The notes under the pieces: model-generated
Database searches by the model: none
Told to the model about the DNA's origin: nothing
What the model saw: the letters and a program-made list of their open reading frames with translations, nothing else
Made by a program: the position numbers and the translations under genes
Part shown: one piece after another, positions 44,269 to 55,748 of the stretch
Layout of the letters: each line of letters opens with the position of its first letter
Numbering within the stretch: the first letter of the stretch is position 1
Assembly: GCA_013399875.1 (NCBI GenBank)
Contig: VXAZ01005692.1
Location: forward strand, 10,597-74,596
Reading direction: 5' to 3'
DNA: 64,000 bases
DNA from: Gymnorhina tibicen
Lineage: Eukaryota > Chordata > Aves > Passeriformes > Artamidae

Positions 44269-44405
44269 NNNNNNNNNNNNNNNNNNNNNNNNNNNNNNNN
44301 NNNNNNNNNNNNNNNNNNNNNNNNNNNNNNNNNNNNNNNNNNNNNNNNNNNNNNNNNNNNNNNNNNNNNNNNNNNNNNNNNNNNNNNNNNNNNNNNNNNN
44401 NNNNN
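44269..44405. other. Assembly gap (137 N)
   Basis: A run of 137 N lies between the pentamer tract and a C-rich segment inside the CpG island. The gap probably hides more pentamer repeat and the upstream edge of the first exon. The stated length may be an estimate. Confidence 0.99.
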
Positions 44406-44563
44406 CCCGGCCGGGCCCGCCGGCCCCCCCCCCCCGACCCCCCGCCGCTCCCCCTTCGCTCGCTCCCGTTCCCTCCCCGCCTCCCTGCGCAGCGCGAACA
44501 TGGCGGCGGCGGCGGCGGTGGCGGTGAGGGACTGAGCAGCGCCAGCGCTCGGCGGCCGCGCAG
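44406..44563 (+). other. Putative 5' UTR exon 1 of a plus-strand gene
   Basis: The sequence after the gap is C-rich and then contains AACATGGCGGC and an alanine-type GCG run. It ends at a strong donor, CAG|GTGAGGG, with the last exon base at 44,563. A second possible donor, GCG|GTGAGG, lies at 44,523/44,524. I read the exon as untranslated because the only ATG opens an 11-codon frame. If the first donor were used in frame to the 63.7-kb exon, translation would stop after five codons. The transcription start is not visible; it could lie in the gap or just before 44,497. No gene name can be given. Confidence 0.55.
44500..44535 (+). CDS. Short upstream ORF in exon 1
   Basis: ATG at 44,500 opens an 11-residue frame (MAAAAAVAVRD) that stops with TGA at 44,533-44,535, inside the putative 5' UTR. 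The ATG is part of the YY1-type element AACATGGCGGC, so it may be there for DNA binding and not for translation. Its context, A at -3 and G at +4, would allow initiation. Two readings compete: a regulatory upstream ORF, or the true start of a protein spliced at the GCG|GTGAGG donor at 44,523. The second would give MAAAAAVA before the splice and hits an early stop in the only downstream exon I can see. Confidence 0.35.
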   Translation: MAAAAAVAVRD

Positions 44564-46489
44564 GTGAGGGGGCGGCCCGGGGCGGGCGGTTCGGCTGGGC
44601 CCGGTCCGGCCCGGCGCGGGGAGGCGCGGCGGGGCNGACCGGCCCTCCCGGCGGCGGGGCAGCGCCCCGGGGGCTCCCCGGCCCCGCGGCTGCCCGGCCG
44701 GGCTGTGCCTCCCGGGGAAGCCTCTTCCAGGGCTTTGTTGTTCTGCCGGCTGTCCCCGGGCAGGGCCTCGGGCAGCCGCGGTACCGCCTCGCCCCGAGGC
44801 CTCGGAGCGGTTCTTGGACCGGCCGTCCCCCTCCCCGGCGCCGTTCGGTATCAGCCGGACGCTCCTGGCAGGAAAGGGGAAGCGGGACCGAGCCGCCGGA
44901 GGTTTGCAGGAGGTGGCCCCCGGCTGCGGGCTGTGCCCGGGGGGGTTTGTGCCCTTTCTTCCCCACGAGCCCTTCGGGGCTCGGTGACACCCTCCTGTCA
45001 CCCCAGCGCGTGGAGCTGGTCCCCGGTGCTCCGAGCAGGACCCCCACGAGGTCCTGCTGCTGGAGGTGTCAGCGGTGACCTCGGGGACCAGCCGGAGAAA
45101 TCCCATAACCACCATGCCTGGGGAAAAGCTGCGCCTCCTTCGCAGCCGCCCCGAGTCGAGTGCTGGGATAGAGCTGGGAGTGAGACAAGATTTGAGCGTT
45201 TCGTGCACAGTGAGAGGTTTAAAAATAACCCCGTTGACGGCTGGCTCCTGCCGCGCAGCTTTAATCCGCAAGCTCTTTGAAGCTCCCGTGTAAAACTGTG
45301 GCAGCACTTTGGAGTCTGGATGACTGAAGGTAGAGCTGGCAAATCCGAACAGGCGGCCTGAGTTTGGGATTCACCGAGCAGCTTGGCTCCCTTGGGCCTC
45401 GGATGGTTTAGGTTCAGCAGCTGAACATGAAACTAATTATTTCCATGGGGAAAGTCGGGATGTGGAGACCCAGCTCTGGGGTCCCTGGCTTTGATTTTTC
45501 GGCTGAGTTTCTGTTTACTGTTGTTGTTTATAGTAAACAGCGTGCACTGAGTGGCTGGGAACAGCCATGTGGTCGCTGCAGTTCGCAGCCAGTAATATTG
45601 GGGGAAAATGTTCTCCCACCTCGGTTCAACGCCTGAGCGACGGCTGCGGCGGGCTGGGCCTCCTCCTCTCGCCTTCCTCTCCTCTTACTCTCAGCTTCTG
45701 CTGGCCAGACTGTGCTGTCCATATGTTTGCTGGGAATATTTGGAGTATAGGATGGTGGTTTCATTCCTTGTGCTTCATCTCGGGCACCAGCTTGTGGCTG
45801 GGTGTTAATATGGGGAACAAAACTTGGCTCATGGGAGGCTCAGCTTGGGACAAGCCGCCGAGGGATACCGCCCCGCGTGTGCTGGTGGGTAGTTCAGGAT
45901 CTGCCCAGTAGATGGTATGAAAATGCAGATGGAAATCAGGGAGTCCCTTGCAATGGGCATGAGGGAAATGCAGGTATTTCTAAGCTATTTAAAGTATTTA
46001 TTTAATTACAAGTTTGAGTGTGTTTTATTTGAGAGAGATATGCTGAGCCTTGGTCCTCCTGGTTTGGTTATTTACATCTTAGCATGTGGCAGATCTGCAT
46101 CTTGATAATCTGCTTTTCTTGAGGCACTTCTGTGGAAACCTGATGAATTTTGCAGGACAATATGGTGTCTTTAAGTGAAAGATGCTGTTAGGGTATTAAA
46201 TGATGATCTTATTCATCAAGTAGCTGTGCTTCCGTCTAGACATGAGTGCTCTGGATCTGTGTCCTTGCCCTACGTCTAATTTAAAGGAATCTCTGAAACT
46301 TTGTTTCATAGCCTCACACATTGAGGACCTCCAGAGATGTCCTCCTTGTATCCCAGCGCTGGGTAAGGTCAGGTAGACTTCTAAACCCTTCCTGAGTAAT
46401 AGTTCTTCTTTTAAGGCTCTTCCTGCTGGCAGTTCCACATCCTGTGTAGCTGATGTATGCCAGCACTTAGGCCTCCTCATCATTAGAGA

Positions 46490-46640
46490 GACTTTTCAGG
46501 GTGTTTAATCTAAATCTTTGTCTTGCACTTTAAACCTGTGTTTTTTCTGATCTCCAGAGCACATGGAGAACACCCTACTCCCCACATCACTTCCTACATG
46601 TCTGCAGCTCAGTTTGAAGCATTTGAAGAATTTTTTTTCT
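46490..46640 (-). repeat. Old CR1 LINE fragment
   Basis: The plus strand reads GTGTTTAATCTAAATCTTTG, GCACTTTAAACCTGTG, GCACATGGAGAACACCC and GTTTGAAGCATTTGAAG in order. These match antisense CR1 landmarks (...TAATCTAAATCTCC..., ...ACATGGAGAAC..., ...CATTTGAAG...) of an older and more diverged copy. The edges are uncertain. Confidence 0.55.
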
Positions 46641-49600
46641 CTCCCAGAGCTGACCAAGATCAGTTTCTCTGTTCTTCTCACGTGAGCGTGTCAGCCTAGC
46701 TGACCTCTGCCTCTCACTTGGGTTCTGCTTTCATTCATACTTCACCTAAAGTGCCGTGGTCAGTCAGGGTAGGACTGTGTTAGTGGGGCTTCTGCAGAGC
46801 AGTTGTAATAAGTGGGCCCAAATGACCCTATTTTGGGTGTGTCTCAGCACTGTTATGTGACAAGGAATGCAGATCACGTTTGCATATTTGTGCTTTTAAC
46901 TGTGTGTTTGTGACAGAGGGCTTGGCGTGCTCAGTGAGCTCCTGTTTGCAAATCTGGAGTAGTGTACTAGCAACGTGAGCTGGGCTAAGTTAAACCTTGG
47001 CATGTTTGGGGCTCATGTTTGAGCTGTAATATTTGCATCTAACACCCTGTCCTTTCTCCTTTTCTTTTCCTTGCCTGCAACTGAAACTCAGTTTTTGCAA
47101 TGAGACAAACAGATTTTGAGTCGTTTATGCATCCATTTATGTTTGAAAAGTTTCCTAACAAGGAGGGGTCCCTGAGAAGTGCAGGAAGTTTTATTGAGTA
47201 CAGAGCAGCAACTCTGGCTGCCAGCTTCTCTTGTGAGGTGGTTAATCTCCTGCATATCTGTAATTCAGAGACATGCCAAGGTAAAAATCATCTCCACAAC
47301 TGAACTCTCAGTGTAGCAGAACTGTAACTCTGACCCCTCCTTCACCCCAGCACTACACGCTGGTGTAGCACCTGCACTCCAAGCTGGGACATGAATGTTT
47401 CATCCCACTTTATTTTCAGGATAACAGAGCCTAATCCTAAAGGAAGTGCTTTTTCTGGGTTTAATACAGTTGTAAAGAACTCCTTTCTTACCCAGCTTAA
47501 ATACCTACCAGTGGAAGCTGTTATAAAACATTTGCACAATGTTTAAGCTGAAAGTGCAAATCAGAGAGCAGCAGGAAGCACAAGTTTCACCAGACCTGTG
47601 TATCACCAGGTCTCATTGGGCTTGGAGTGAACAAATCCAGTGACCTGGAATAGTCGTGTCAGAATGGTATCTACTGGGGGCACCTGAGCACCGGAGATCC
47701 TCGTCTTCGCAGATTTGTGCTCTGTCCTGGGTGGCAATCTCCCTTAGCAGAATATTTCAGAGGTGGTTTCAATTGTAAGCAGAAGGGGAGATCAGTACAG
47801 GGACATCACTGCAGCCTGGTTGGTGCTGAAAGCACTTAATTCCCAAAGATCTCTATCCTCCTTCAATTCCCTTAAAAAACAGAGTAATATTTAGCTCTTT
47901 TACCGAGGTTTCTGACACACACCACCTCTAGCAGATTTAGACACTGTGATATGCTGTTTGCAGTCTGCAGGGTTCACTCAGGCACCTACCAATTGTTTCT
48001 GCCTCTCTAGCAGGGATTTAAGCAGTTTGTCTGAGCCTCTGCTCTTGCTGGGCTGAGTCTCACACTTTTATGCAGACTCATCCTGAACAAAAAATCAAGA
48101 ATTTGGCTGAGAACTGAAGGAAAAGATGAACGTCCGTTTTGCTGCCTCTGCTGTTTGCGTGGCAGCCTCGTCCAACAGGCCAGATGGACGGGTCATGTCT
48201 GAGCTGCTGTAGAGGAGTCTAAAGCACTTGCTTCCTGAGAGCTGACTTGATCAGAGGAGGGGAGTCACCCCTGCAGCTCCACTGTCTGGTTGGTAACAGG
48301 TCACTGGAGATAAGGAAACAGAGCAGAGTCGATGTGGCCATTGCCAACACAAGGGAGCTGACGTGGGAGTTCAGGGCAGGACTGTTTTTTCCCTGGGACC
48401 GCCTTGTGCTTCTGCTCCTCTCCATTTCTTGCTCAGAAGTTTTTCTGTTTGTGGTATAAATTGAATGGTGTTACCACCAGTCAGAAACTAAACTCCTGCT
48501 GGAGGTGCCTCCTCCCAGCCGATGTGCTCGGAGTTACCCAGCTCCAATTAGCCTGTACGTTTTTCAGACTGCCACAGCGGGAACAGCCCAGAAATCTCCC
48601 CGTGGCTCGGGTTTGTTTTCAGCAACGGAAACTGTAGGAGTAGATGCCAGTGGAAATTTGTGACGCTCAGTCTTTGCCCATTGAGTTTCATGCAATTCCT
48701 CCCCTGTCCTGGCCCTTCCAGGTTTCACTGGACACTGGGCCAGGTCCTTTCTCCTGGGTATCGTGGCAAGGGAACAAGTTTGGTTTGCCCATTGCTGGAG
48801 TGACATCTGCTGCGGTTTGCTTGGGGATGGGGGGAAGTAGATGCACCCTTCTGATTCCCCAGGGTGCTGCTGATGTTTGACTCCAGGAAAAGGTCCTGCC
48901 AGGAAAAATGGGATTTGTGCCTGGGGGGAGCTGGAGGACGCTTATGATGTTCGAGTTCAGTGTTGGCAGAGGCTGCACAGGGCGAAGCCCAGCTGTGCCC
49001 CACTAACTGAGCCATGGTCCCATCGGCTGCCGCTTGCAGTCACCTCCCTGTTGCCCGCCTGGACAAGGCAGTGCTGGAACACCTGCCATCAGCACCTGAC
49101 CGGCTTTCATCCGCTCTGCCCTCCCCTGTGCCACTGCTGCACCTTATCCCTCCTCCTGGGCCTCCCTCCCTTCCCGTTTGGAGCAGCCCCTGCCTCCTCC
49201 CCCGACACTGAGCCCTCAGCAGTGGGATGCGCGTCCAGCTGTGTCTGCAGTGAGCGGGAGGGCAGCCTGTGTTCCCTGTTCCCCCTCGCTCCCTCCTGGC
49301 TGTGGGAGCTTCCCTGGGCTGCTGCCAGGGCCTGCCTGCCCTCCCCGTGTCCCAGCAGCTGCGGGGAGGCCAGGCCAGGCCGGGCCAGGCCAGGGGGCCG
49401 GGCTGGGCCGCACACACCGTGGGGGACACAGACGAGCAGCGCTTCGGGGCAGGAACCCAGGCTTAGCTCTGGCTCCCGGCAGCACAGAACGTCCCCACAG
49501 TGCAGTTGAATGTCCCTGAAATGGCTGGTCTGCAGAGGTGATGGCTCAGGGTGAGGGTGGCTACCTGAGCTCGGGCTGAACGCAGTGGGGGTACTCTGCA

Positions 49601-49907
49601 GCGTACTGGGCATCTCCCACCAGTGCTCTCTCCCTGCGGTCACCGCCGCAGGGCTCCTCGCTCCCCACGTTTGCCTTCTGCCCAGCTGGCACACATAAGG
49701 TAGGAAAAATTTCTGCTCTGTACTCATTAGTTAAGTGAGGCATAGTGAGCAGGCAGAAGAGCTGAAGGAGTCTGATGTGGACTGAGGAGGAAGTTGTACC
49801 AATTCCACTTTCTAAAAATAAGTCGAGTGACTATTCCCGCAGCCCAGAGACTGCTGCTCTGTGTACGCTGACTGTGGTTACTTTTATTTTTTTTTGTCTT
49901 GTTACAG

Positions 49908-49969
49908 CAAATCTGAGATGCTGCAGTCCATTAAAGTTATGCAGTGGCTGCGTGATCAGAGAGGTGCCT
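49908..49969 (+). other. Weak candidate alternative exon
   Basis: A long pyrimidine tract ending TTGTCTTGTTACAG at 49,907 is an excellent splice acceptor. It is followed by a short open segment whose frame translates as SEMLQSIKVMQWLRDQRG after the first codon. The possible donor, GAGAG|GTGCCT near 49,969, is poor. The frame stays open to about 50,064. I recognise no protein. It may be a chance match in intron 1 or a rarely used exon. Confidence 0.18.
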
Positions 49970-50059
49970 ATGGAGAAAGTCTTGTGGTTTCAGTGTTTCT
50001 AGAAGTGACCTTGAAGGATCACCTATACATAATGTTTCCTAGTGATTTCTCTGAGGTGT

Positions 50060-50230
50060 TCTAAGATTTCTAGTGATGGTGATTCTGACTTTCCCCAGCA
50101 ATCCACTCCAGTGCCTGACTGTTCTGAGATTAAGAAGCTTTGATTGATTTCAGGCTAGTATTGCTGTACTTTAACCCCATCATTTTGACATCTCACCTTC
50201 TCTTCTGGCAAGCTACCAAGAGAAGAAAAA
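50060..50230 (-). repeat. Old CR1 LINE fragment
   Basis: The antisense CR1 landmarks are present but diverged: GTGATGGTGATTCTGAC, CACTCCAGTGCCTGACTG, GATTAAGAAGCTTTGATTG and GCTGTACTTTAACCCCATC. This is an older copy than the neighbouring tail at 50.6 kb. Confidence 0.55.
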
Positions 50231-50607
50231 TTCTGTAAATGTAAAAGTAATCATTATGTAGGGTTCAATCTTCATTTCTGCCTTTCTCTTCTGCGCTCAG
50301 AGAGCATCTGCTGGCTCTTGGGCAGTGCTGTGGATTTAATGACGTGTGGTAGCTGGGCAGCCCCAGTCCCACCTCCCCGTTGTGTTGGCCATGACTAACA
50401 GTTCTTGATCTGCACTGATGTCACTGCAAATAGGGTGCTTGAGGTGGCATGGGTTTTATTAAAATTGTGTATCCTGAATTCCCGAGTTGTCTTATATTTC
50501 TGTAGCAAAATGTATGTATTGAACATTTAAAGAGTTTGCGGTTAGTGATACATTTTATAAAAAGCAACAAGATTATGTTAAAAGTTACATTATTTCAAAA
50601 CATGTTT

Positions 50608-50778
50608 TGTTGCCCAGAGAAGCTGTGGCTGCCCCTGGATCCCTGGAAGTGTCCAAGGACAAGTTTGGATGGGGCTTGGAGCAGCCTGGGATAGTGGAAG
50701 GTGTCCCTGCCCATGGCAGGGGATGGAGCCAGATGAGCTTTAAGGTCCTTTCCAACCCAAGCCATTCAATAATTCTGT
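50608..50778 (+). repeat. CR1 LINE 3' end
   Basis: This is a sense CR1 tail: GTTGCCCAGAGAAGCTGTGG, CTGGAAGTGTCCAAGGAC, GATAGTGGAAGGTGTCCC, CTTTAAGGTCCTTTCCAACC, and a decayed terminus CATTCAATAATTCTGTG. It lies in the putative first intron, on the same strand as the gene. Confidence 0.92.
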
Positions 50779-53700
50779 GTGTGCCTACACCAGCTCTCCA
50801 AACCTGTGAGACTGGTGAGAAGTACCTAGCAGGTGCCCAACTCCCTGTTTTGTGCTGGTAGCAGGTCAGTGTAAGGCAGCACTGACCCAGAAGCCATGGA
50901 GCTGTTTGATGCTGCCTTCGGGCTGAGCAGTGCTGGTTGCAGTTGTATGATTTCAGCTCACAGTTTCTGTGCCTACTTTCAAAAAGACCAGGGAGACATT
51001 CTCATCATAAGCTGGTGTCCTGAGTTATTAGTCATACTCTTACAGAAAATAACTGTTGAGGTAGTACAGCATCATTGAAAAATGTTTTCAGGTGTGGTCT
51101 CTGTTAGAGTATCAGCTGCAATGGAGTACTGTAAACTGCTGATGAGGTGAAGGGCCATCAGCCACCAAGTGTTGTGATTGCTGTTAGTTTACATCCATGT
51201 CAGGAGTGGTTCCTAGTTCAGTAACAGTGTATAATACATAGCTCCCATGTAGTTCCCTAGGTGATAGAAGTTTAGATCTTTCAGGTTTTGGTGCTAGCAG
51301 TATTTCTGTCCTTGTGTGCAGATTACTCAGTAAAATGTCAATTTTTTTCTGTAGCTGAATACCTGCTGAACCTCTTGTTATATACAGTTGACATTATCTA
51401 GAGGGTATTGGCCACTCATGGGCAGCAGGTATCAGTTCTAGCCAGCAAGGCCACCACCTTGCTGCTCACCTGGAGCCCTTAACTCTTACCACAAGTGGAG
51501 TAAACCATGGCAGCTGGCCGACTCCTGGCTTGGCACATGACTCCAGAGGTGAATTCCATGTTGTCATTTCCACAGCCCCAAACTGGAAGGCTTTGGGTGG
51601 CTGTAGAATGCCGCATGTCCCCCAGCATGGCAGGAGGTGGCAGCTCACTTGATGGTGAATCTCTGTGCCTGGAGAGGGCAGGAGGAACTTGTTTCCCTTG
51701 GGCATTATCCAAGCCCTGCACTGTAGATCTGGGCAGTCCCTCTGTTGTTCCAGCATTATGGTGGGGCTGAGGGATGGCTTTTGAATCTTGGCTCCATCAC
51801 CGTGAGCTTTGGTCTCGTCTTATGCACTGCTGGCAGAGTCTCCAGTTGTGCGTGTGTGTGTGGTAGTATCTGTTGAGCATTATCTTGTGCCTGACCAGAG
51901 GACTCGGTGTGTTCTGGGGCTGCTCAGTTATTTCGTATTGTTGTCAGCTGGAAAACTGTAAATGCCCTGTGATATTTTATGGCTTTATAAGCTGTACAAA
52001 ATGTCCAGCAGGTACTTGAATGTCAAGCAGATACAGTCTGTAAGAGTGCCTTGTTTTCATTAGCTCCTTGGCAGACACTGAACATACTTGCAGAGCTGCA
52101 GGATGGACTTTTGGTTGCTTGTGGTCATGGTTTGGGGTTTTTTATTGGCATCTACCGTACGTTGTACAGAAAACAGTGAAGGGCCTCACAGTATATTTTT
52201 TAGTTGTCCAAACTCTTGGCCCTTCAGGAATGTAAAGCAGCCTAACAACTTTTTCTTTAGATAATTAACAGCAATCTGTTCAGGGTTTCCTGCAGGAACT
52301 GGCTAGTGATTTTTTCTCCCTGGGAGTAATTCTCCTGAGCTAATATTTCTGTCCACGTCTAGATTGTTCTTTCTTTTGTTATTAAAATTGAGTGTAATTT
52401 TGATGGGCATATTAGAATTTTTCTGTATCCAGACTTTGTACCCAGCAGAGAGTATTTCTCCTATTTGAGTAGATACATGGTTTTGAATCCTGGGATTTTA
52501 GCTTCTTAAGTCACAGACGAGACCAGAGTTATACACAGGATAAAAATAGCAAGTGGTAATTAATACACATCCTCGGTAAGCCTGGCTCTTCTGGTTTCTC
52601 TTGACATGTTGCACTGTAGCAATTTCCTTTCTTTTTCCTAAGAAATAGATGAATTAATATCTCTCTACATGAGTGAGAAAATAAAACAAAGATGCTTGTT
52701 TCCTGCCCTGGCAGACCATTCCCTTGGGCTACAGTGAGTTTGTGGGAGCTCTTCTCCTGGGCAGCCCTTTGCCTTGATTGGGCTGGAGCAGGCCAGGCAC
52801 CAGGAGGAATGGCACAGCCTCTCCCTTCACTCGCCCAGACATCCCTCTTTCGTTCTATCAGGGCTGGATTATCTCTGTCTCAGTGCTCCAAGCAGCAGAG
52901 ACCGACTCCTCTTCCGATCTAACAGGGGTAAATCCAGGTTTTGTGGCTCTGCTCCATACCCTGAGGGTTTGGAGATTTTATCTTTCTCATTTCTTTAGCA
53001 GATGGGGCAGATCAGTAGGAACTATTTCTTGTCTGTCCTTTGTTTGCACAAGAAGAATCAGCTGCTGGAAGTGTTGGAGGGAAGTCTGCCTGTGCTGCAT
53101 GGCAGGGAGACCCTGAGTTTTGTCAGTCTAAGGGTAGATTTTTATTTTCATATGTATATATACACATTAAAGGGATCGTTTTACCTTGCCTTCTCTGAGA
53201 GAGCAGGTTCAGGAGGGCAGAGAGAATTGTATTTGGAAGGTTTGGGAAGGTTGGCTGTATGGATGTTGAGTCAGGGACAGAGATTTGTATATGGATGTAT
53301 GAAGGATTCAGCCTTGAGTGTGACTGGAGTTGTGCCCACCCCCTGTCAGTAGGGACATGTCTGTGTTGGTGCTGGACCCCAGGAAGGTAAGAAATACTTA
53401 ACTCCATGGAAGGTCATTCCTTTGTGCTGGATGAGGAAAGAGAGCACTTTAGGCACTCCTGTAACATGCTCAGTGATTGCTTTGATGCCATGTGAGGCTT
53501 GAGGGTGAGTTTTCATCCAGTGTATTTTCCCAAGGGATATTGCTAAGCATTCCATTCAATTGTTAGGATTGGTTATAGAAGGAAAGCAGAAGGAAAATGC
53601 AATTGTAGGTGTATGTAACCATCATCATACCCCACATCTCAGTATTTAGCTCATTAGAGTGATGATTTTGTCCCTCACCTTCTCTTCAGGGCTGGTTTGT

Positions 53701-55560
53701 TCTCCTCTGCTCCCTGAGCACTCATCTCCCTCCCTGCCATTTCAGTGGAAACCCTTGCCTGTGTGTCTCTCCCTGGGGATCACCCTCCTCCTTTGTGAGA
53801 TACAGGGTACTTTAAGGGAATGGGTCATCTCCTTCCCCTCTCTTTCCAAGGTTTTCCTCATTTACATTTCTGTTGTGTCCCCTAATTACCATCCCTTTGG
53901 TTTTTTATTCCCCCTCAAGCTGCTTTTCCCTGCTTATGGTCTCCTGAGGATGTTCTGCTGAAACTTTATCAAACTTACATTACTAGAAATAGTTAATGCA
54001 AAATTTTCTTTGAGGAATTCTCACATCCTGCTTGCAGCATCACTGCACAGTCTGTCGTGAGATTTCCAATAGAGACACAACTGGAAGTCAGTGCTTTCCT
54101 TCTGGATTGCCTCCTGTTTCCCTTTTCATAGGGACATAGGAATGCATTGTCCTCCCATATCTTTCGTCCCATAAAGAGCTTATTTTTTAATAGAGTCCAG
54201 TAGAGAATTAAGTATAAGGTTGATTAAACATTTTATATATACATATATCTACTGGGTGTCAACCAGAGGTCCATGAAGAGTGTACACACTGGAGCCCATT
54301 CTGGGGCCACATACATCACACGTGTAACTGCTGTCTGGGAAAGCAGCCATGGCTGACTGTGCGAGGGGGGCCATACTAGCCTGTCTGGGGGTGATACGGA
54401 AACCATGCACTGGTTTTTAATGTACTCCTGTTTAAATTCTTATTTAAAGGCTTTGAAGCATCCTATTGTGTGCTTTTGTGAGGGGTGACTTTGTAACTGC
54501 CTTGGGCAGAATCCCATTTCAAGGTCTCCTGTAAGCCATCTGCTTTCAGTAACAGCTCTTAGCTTTGGCATGTGTCTCAGTGCAGGCTGAAATAGCCACA
54601 TTGCTGCAAAACTTTCTTTACTGCCTGCTTGGGCTTCCCACTGTGCCTGCGCAGGCTGGGTGCACCCTTGGGGTGCTCTGCATTGAGCCTGCCCTTGGGG
54701 TGCACCCTCCAGCTTGTCCCCAGGTGAGGGGGGCCATGACCCAGCACAGGAGTGTGGGGTGCACCATGTCCTGCACCTGTCCGTGTTCTGGGTCAGCCAT
54801 GAAAGGAAACTCAGGTACGTGCAAAACTGGCCTGTGGCCTGGTTCCCAGTCACCAGGGTGTCAGAGTATGGTCAGAATATGCTGGGATCAGGCTACAGAG
54901 CCCCCCATGTGTGATAAATCTTCTCTGCTTCCAGGTGTCCTCAGTGGATTGGGTACACTGCTGTGCCAGTCTGCAACCCAGGCCATTCCTCTTCTAAAGT
55001 CAGGAGACTAACTTTTAGCTATGGGAGTCCTGCTGACACAAAATAGCTGTAACACAGATGGTTCAGTGTTAGAAACAGCAGCCTTAGGCACACAGATTCA
55101 ATTCCTTGCTTTGGCATGTTCTTCCCATATGGCACTGAAGTCCATCAGTCCTTTGCTTTTCTATATGTAACGGCAGCCTTACCTGCCCGAAAAGCCAGTC
55201 TCTGTGTTGAGTTTTGTTACAGTGCATTTGGGAGTGCTCCCTGGGGGTACAGTGGTGGTACAGGTCAGAAATGTCTCTGCTTAACATCCAGGAACAGAGA
55301 TCTGCAGCTTTTCCCAAAACTCCTTCAGAATGCTTATGGAGAGCGATGGTGTTGGTGGCATCTTTCACATTGGGATGTGGGACACAGGCATTGCTCACCT
55401 CAGAGGCAGAACCTCAAAGCGACTTCAACAGTAGGACCAGACATGAAGGACTTGCTGAACTAATTCTGGAGCACAGTGAAGCTTCCTTAAGCCCAGCTGT
55501 TATCACAGGGGATTTGTATGATTAGCTAAAGTCTGCGCCACATCAGCCTGTGTTCATGGT

Positions 55561-55748
55561 GGACCACTCGCCGTCCCTGGCAATGGGAGGCAGCCCAGGC
55601 CTTGGCTCCAAGCCTTGAACATGGTACTGGGTGGGGAAGAGCAGCACAGGATCCTCTGCGTGCTGTGAATCCCTGCCTGTGTCAAGAGGGTTGGAACAAG
55701 AGGATCTTTGAGGTCCCTTCTGACCCAAACCGTTCCGTGATTCCGTGT
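55561..55748 (+). repeat. CR1 LINE 3' end, diverged
   Basis: The tail half is clear: AGAGGGTTGGAACAAGAGG, ATCTTTGAGGTCCCTTCTG, and CCAAACCGTTCCGTGATTCC. The upstream half (GCCGTCCCTGGCAATGGG, CCTTGGCTCCAAGCC) fits less well. It is a sense-oriented, 5'-truncated copy. Confidence 0.75.

Larger units (their letters stand above)
44040..45080 (+). promoter_or_regulatory. CpG island promoter
   Basis: This kilobase is very GC-rich and full of CpG, unlike almost all the rest of the window. It includes GGGCGG-type SP1 words around 44,569-44,588 and the YY1-type element AACATGGCGGC at 44,497-44,507, which in vertebrates sits just downstream of transcription starts. There is no clear TATA box. Transcription toward the right is inferred from the YY1 orientation and from splice donors on the plus strand. 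Part of the core promoter is lost in the 137-base gap. Confidence 0.75.

Noticed and set aside
43745..45307. A 520-codon minus-strand open frame
   Set aside because: It runs through the 72-bp minisatellite, the pentamer tract, the N gap and the CpG island. The lack of stops follows from GC content, a repeat length divisible by three and Ns read as X. There is no domain character.
51850..51875. A short (GT)n run
   Set aside because: It has only a few dinucleotide copies, too short to list as a microsatellite.
53000..53120. An acceptor-like CTCATTTCTTTAG followed by an open segment in intron 1
   Set aside because: No usable donor follows, and the open frame has no protein-like features.
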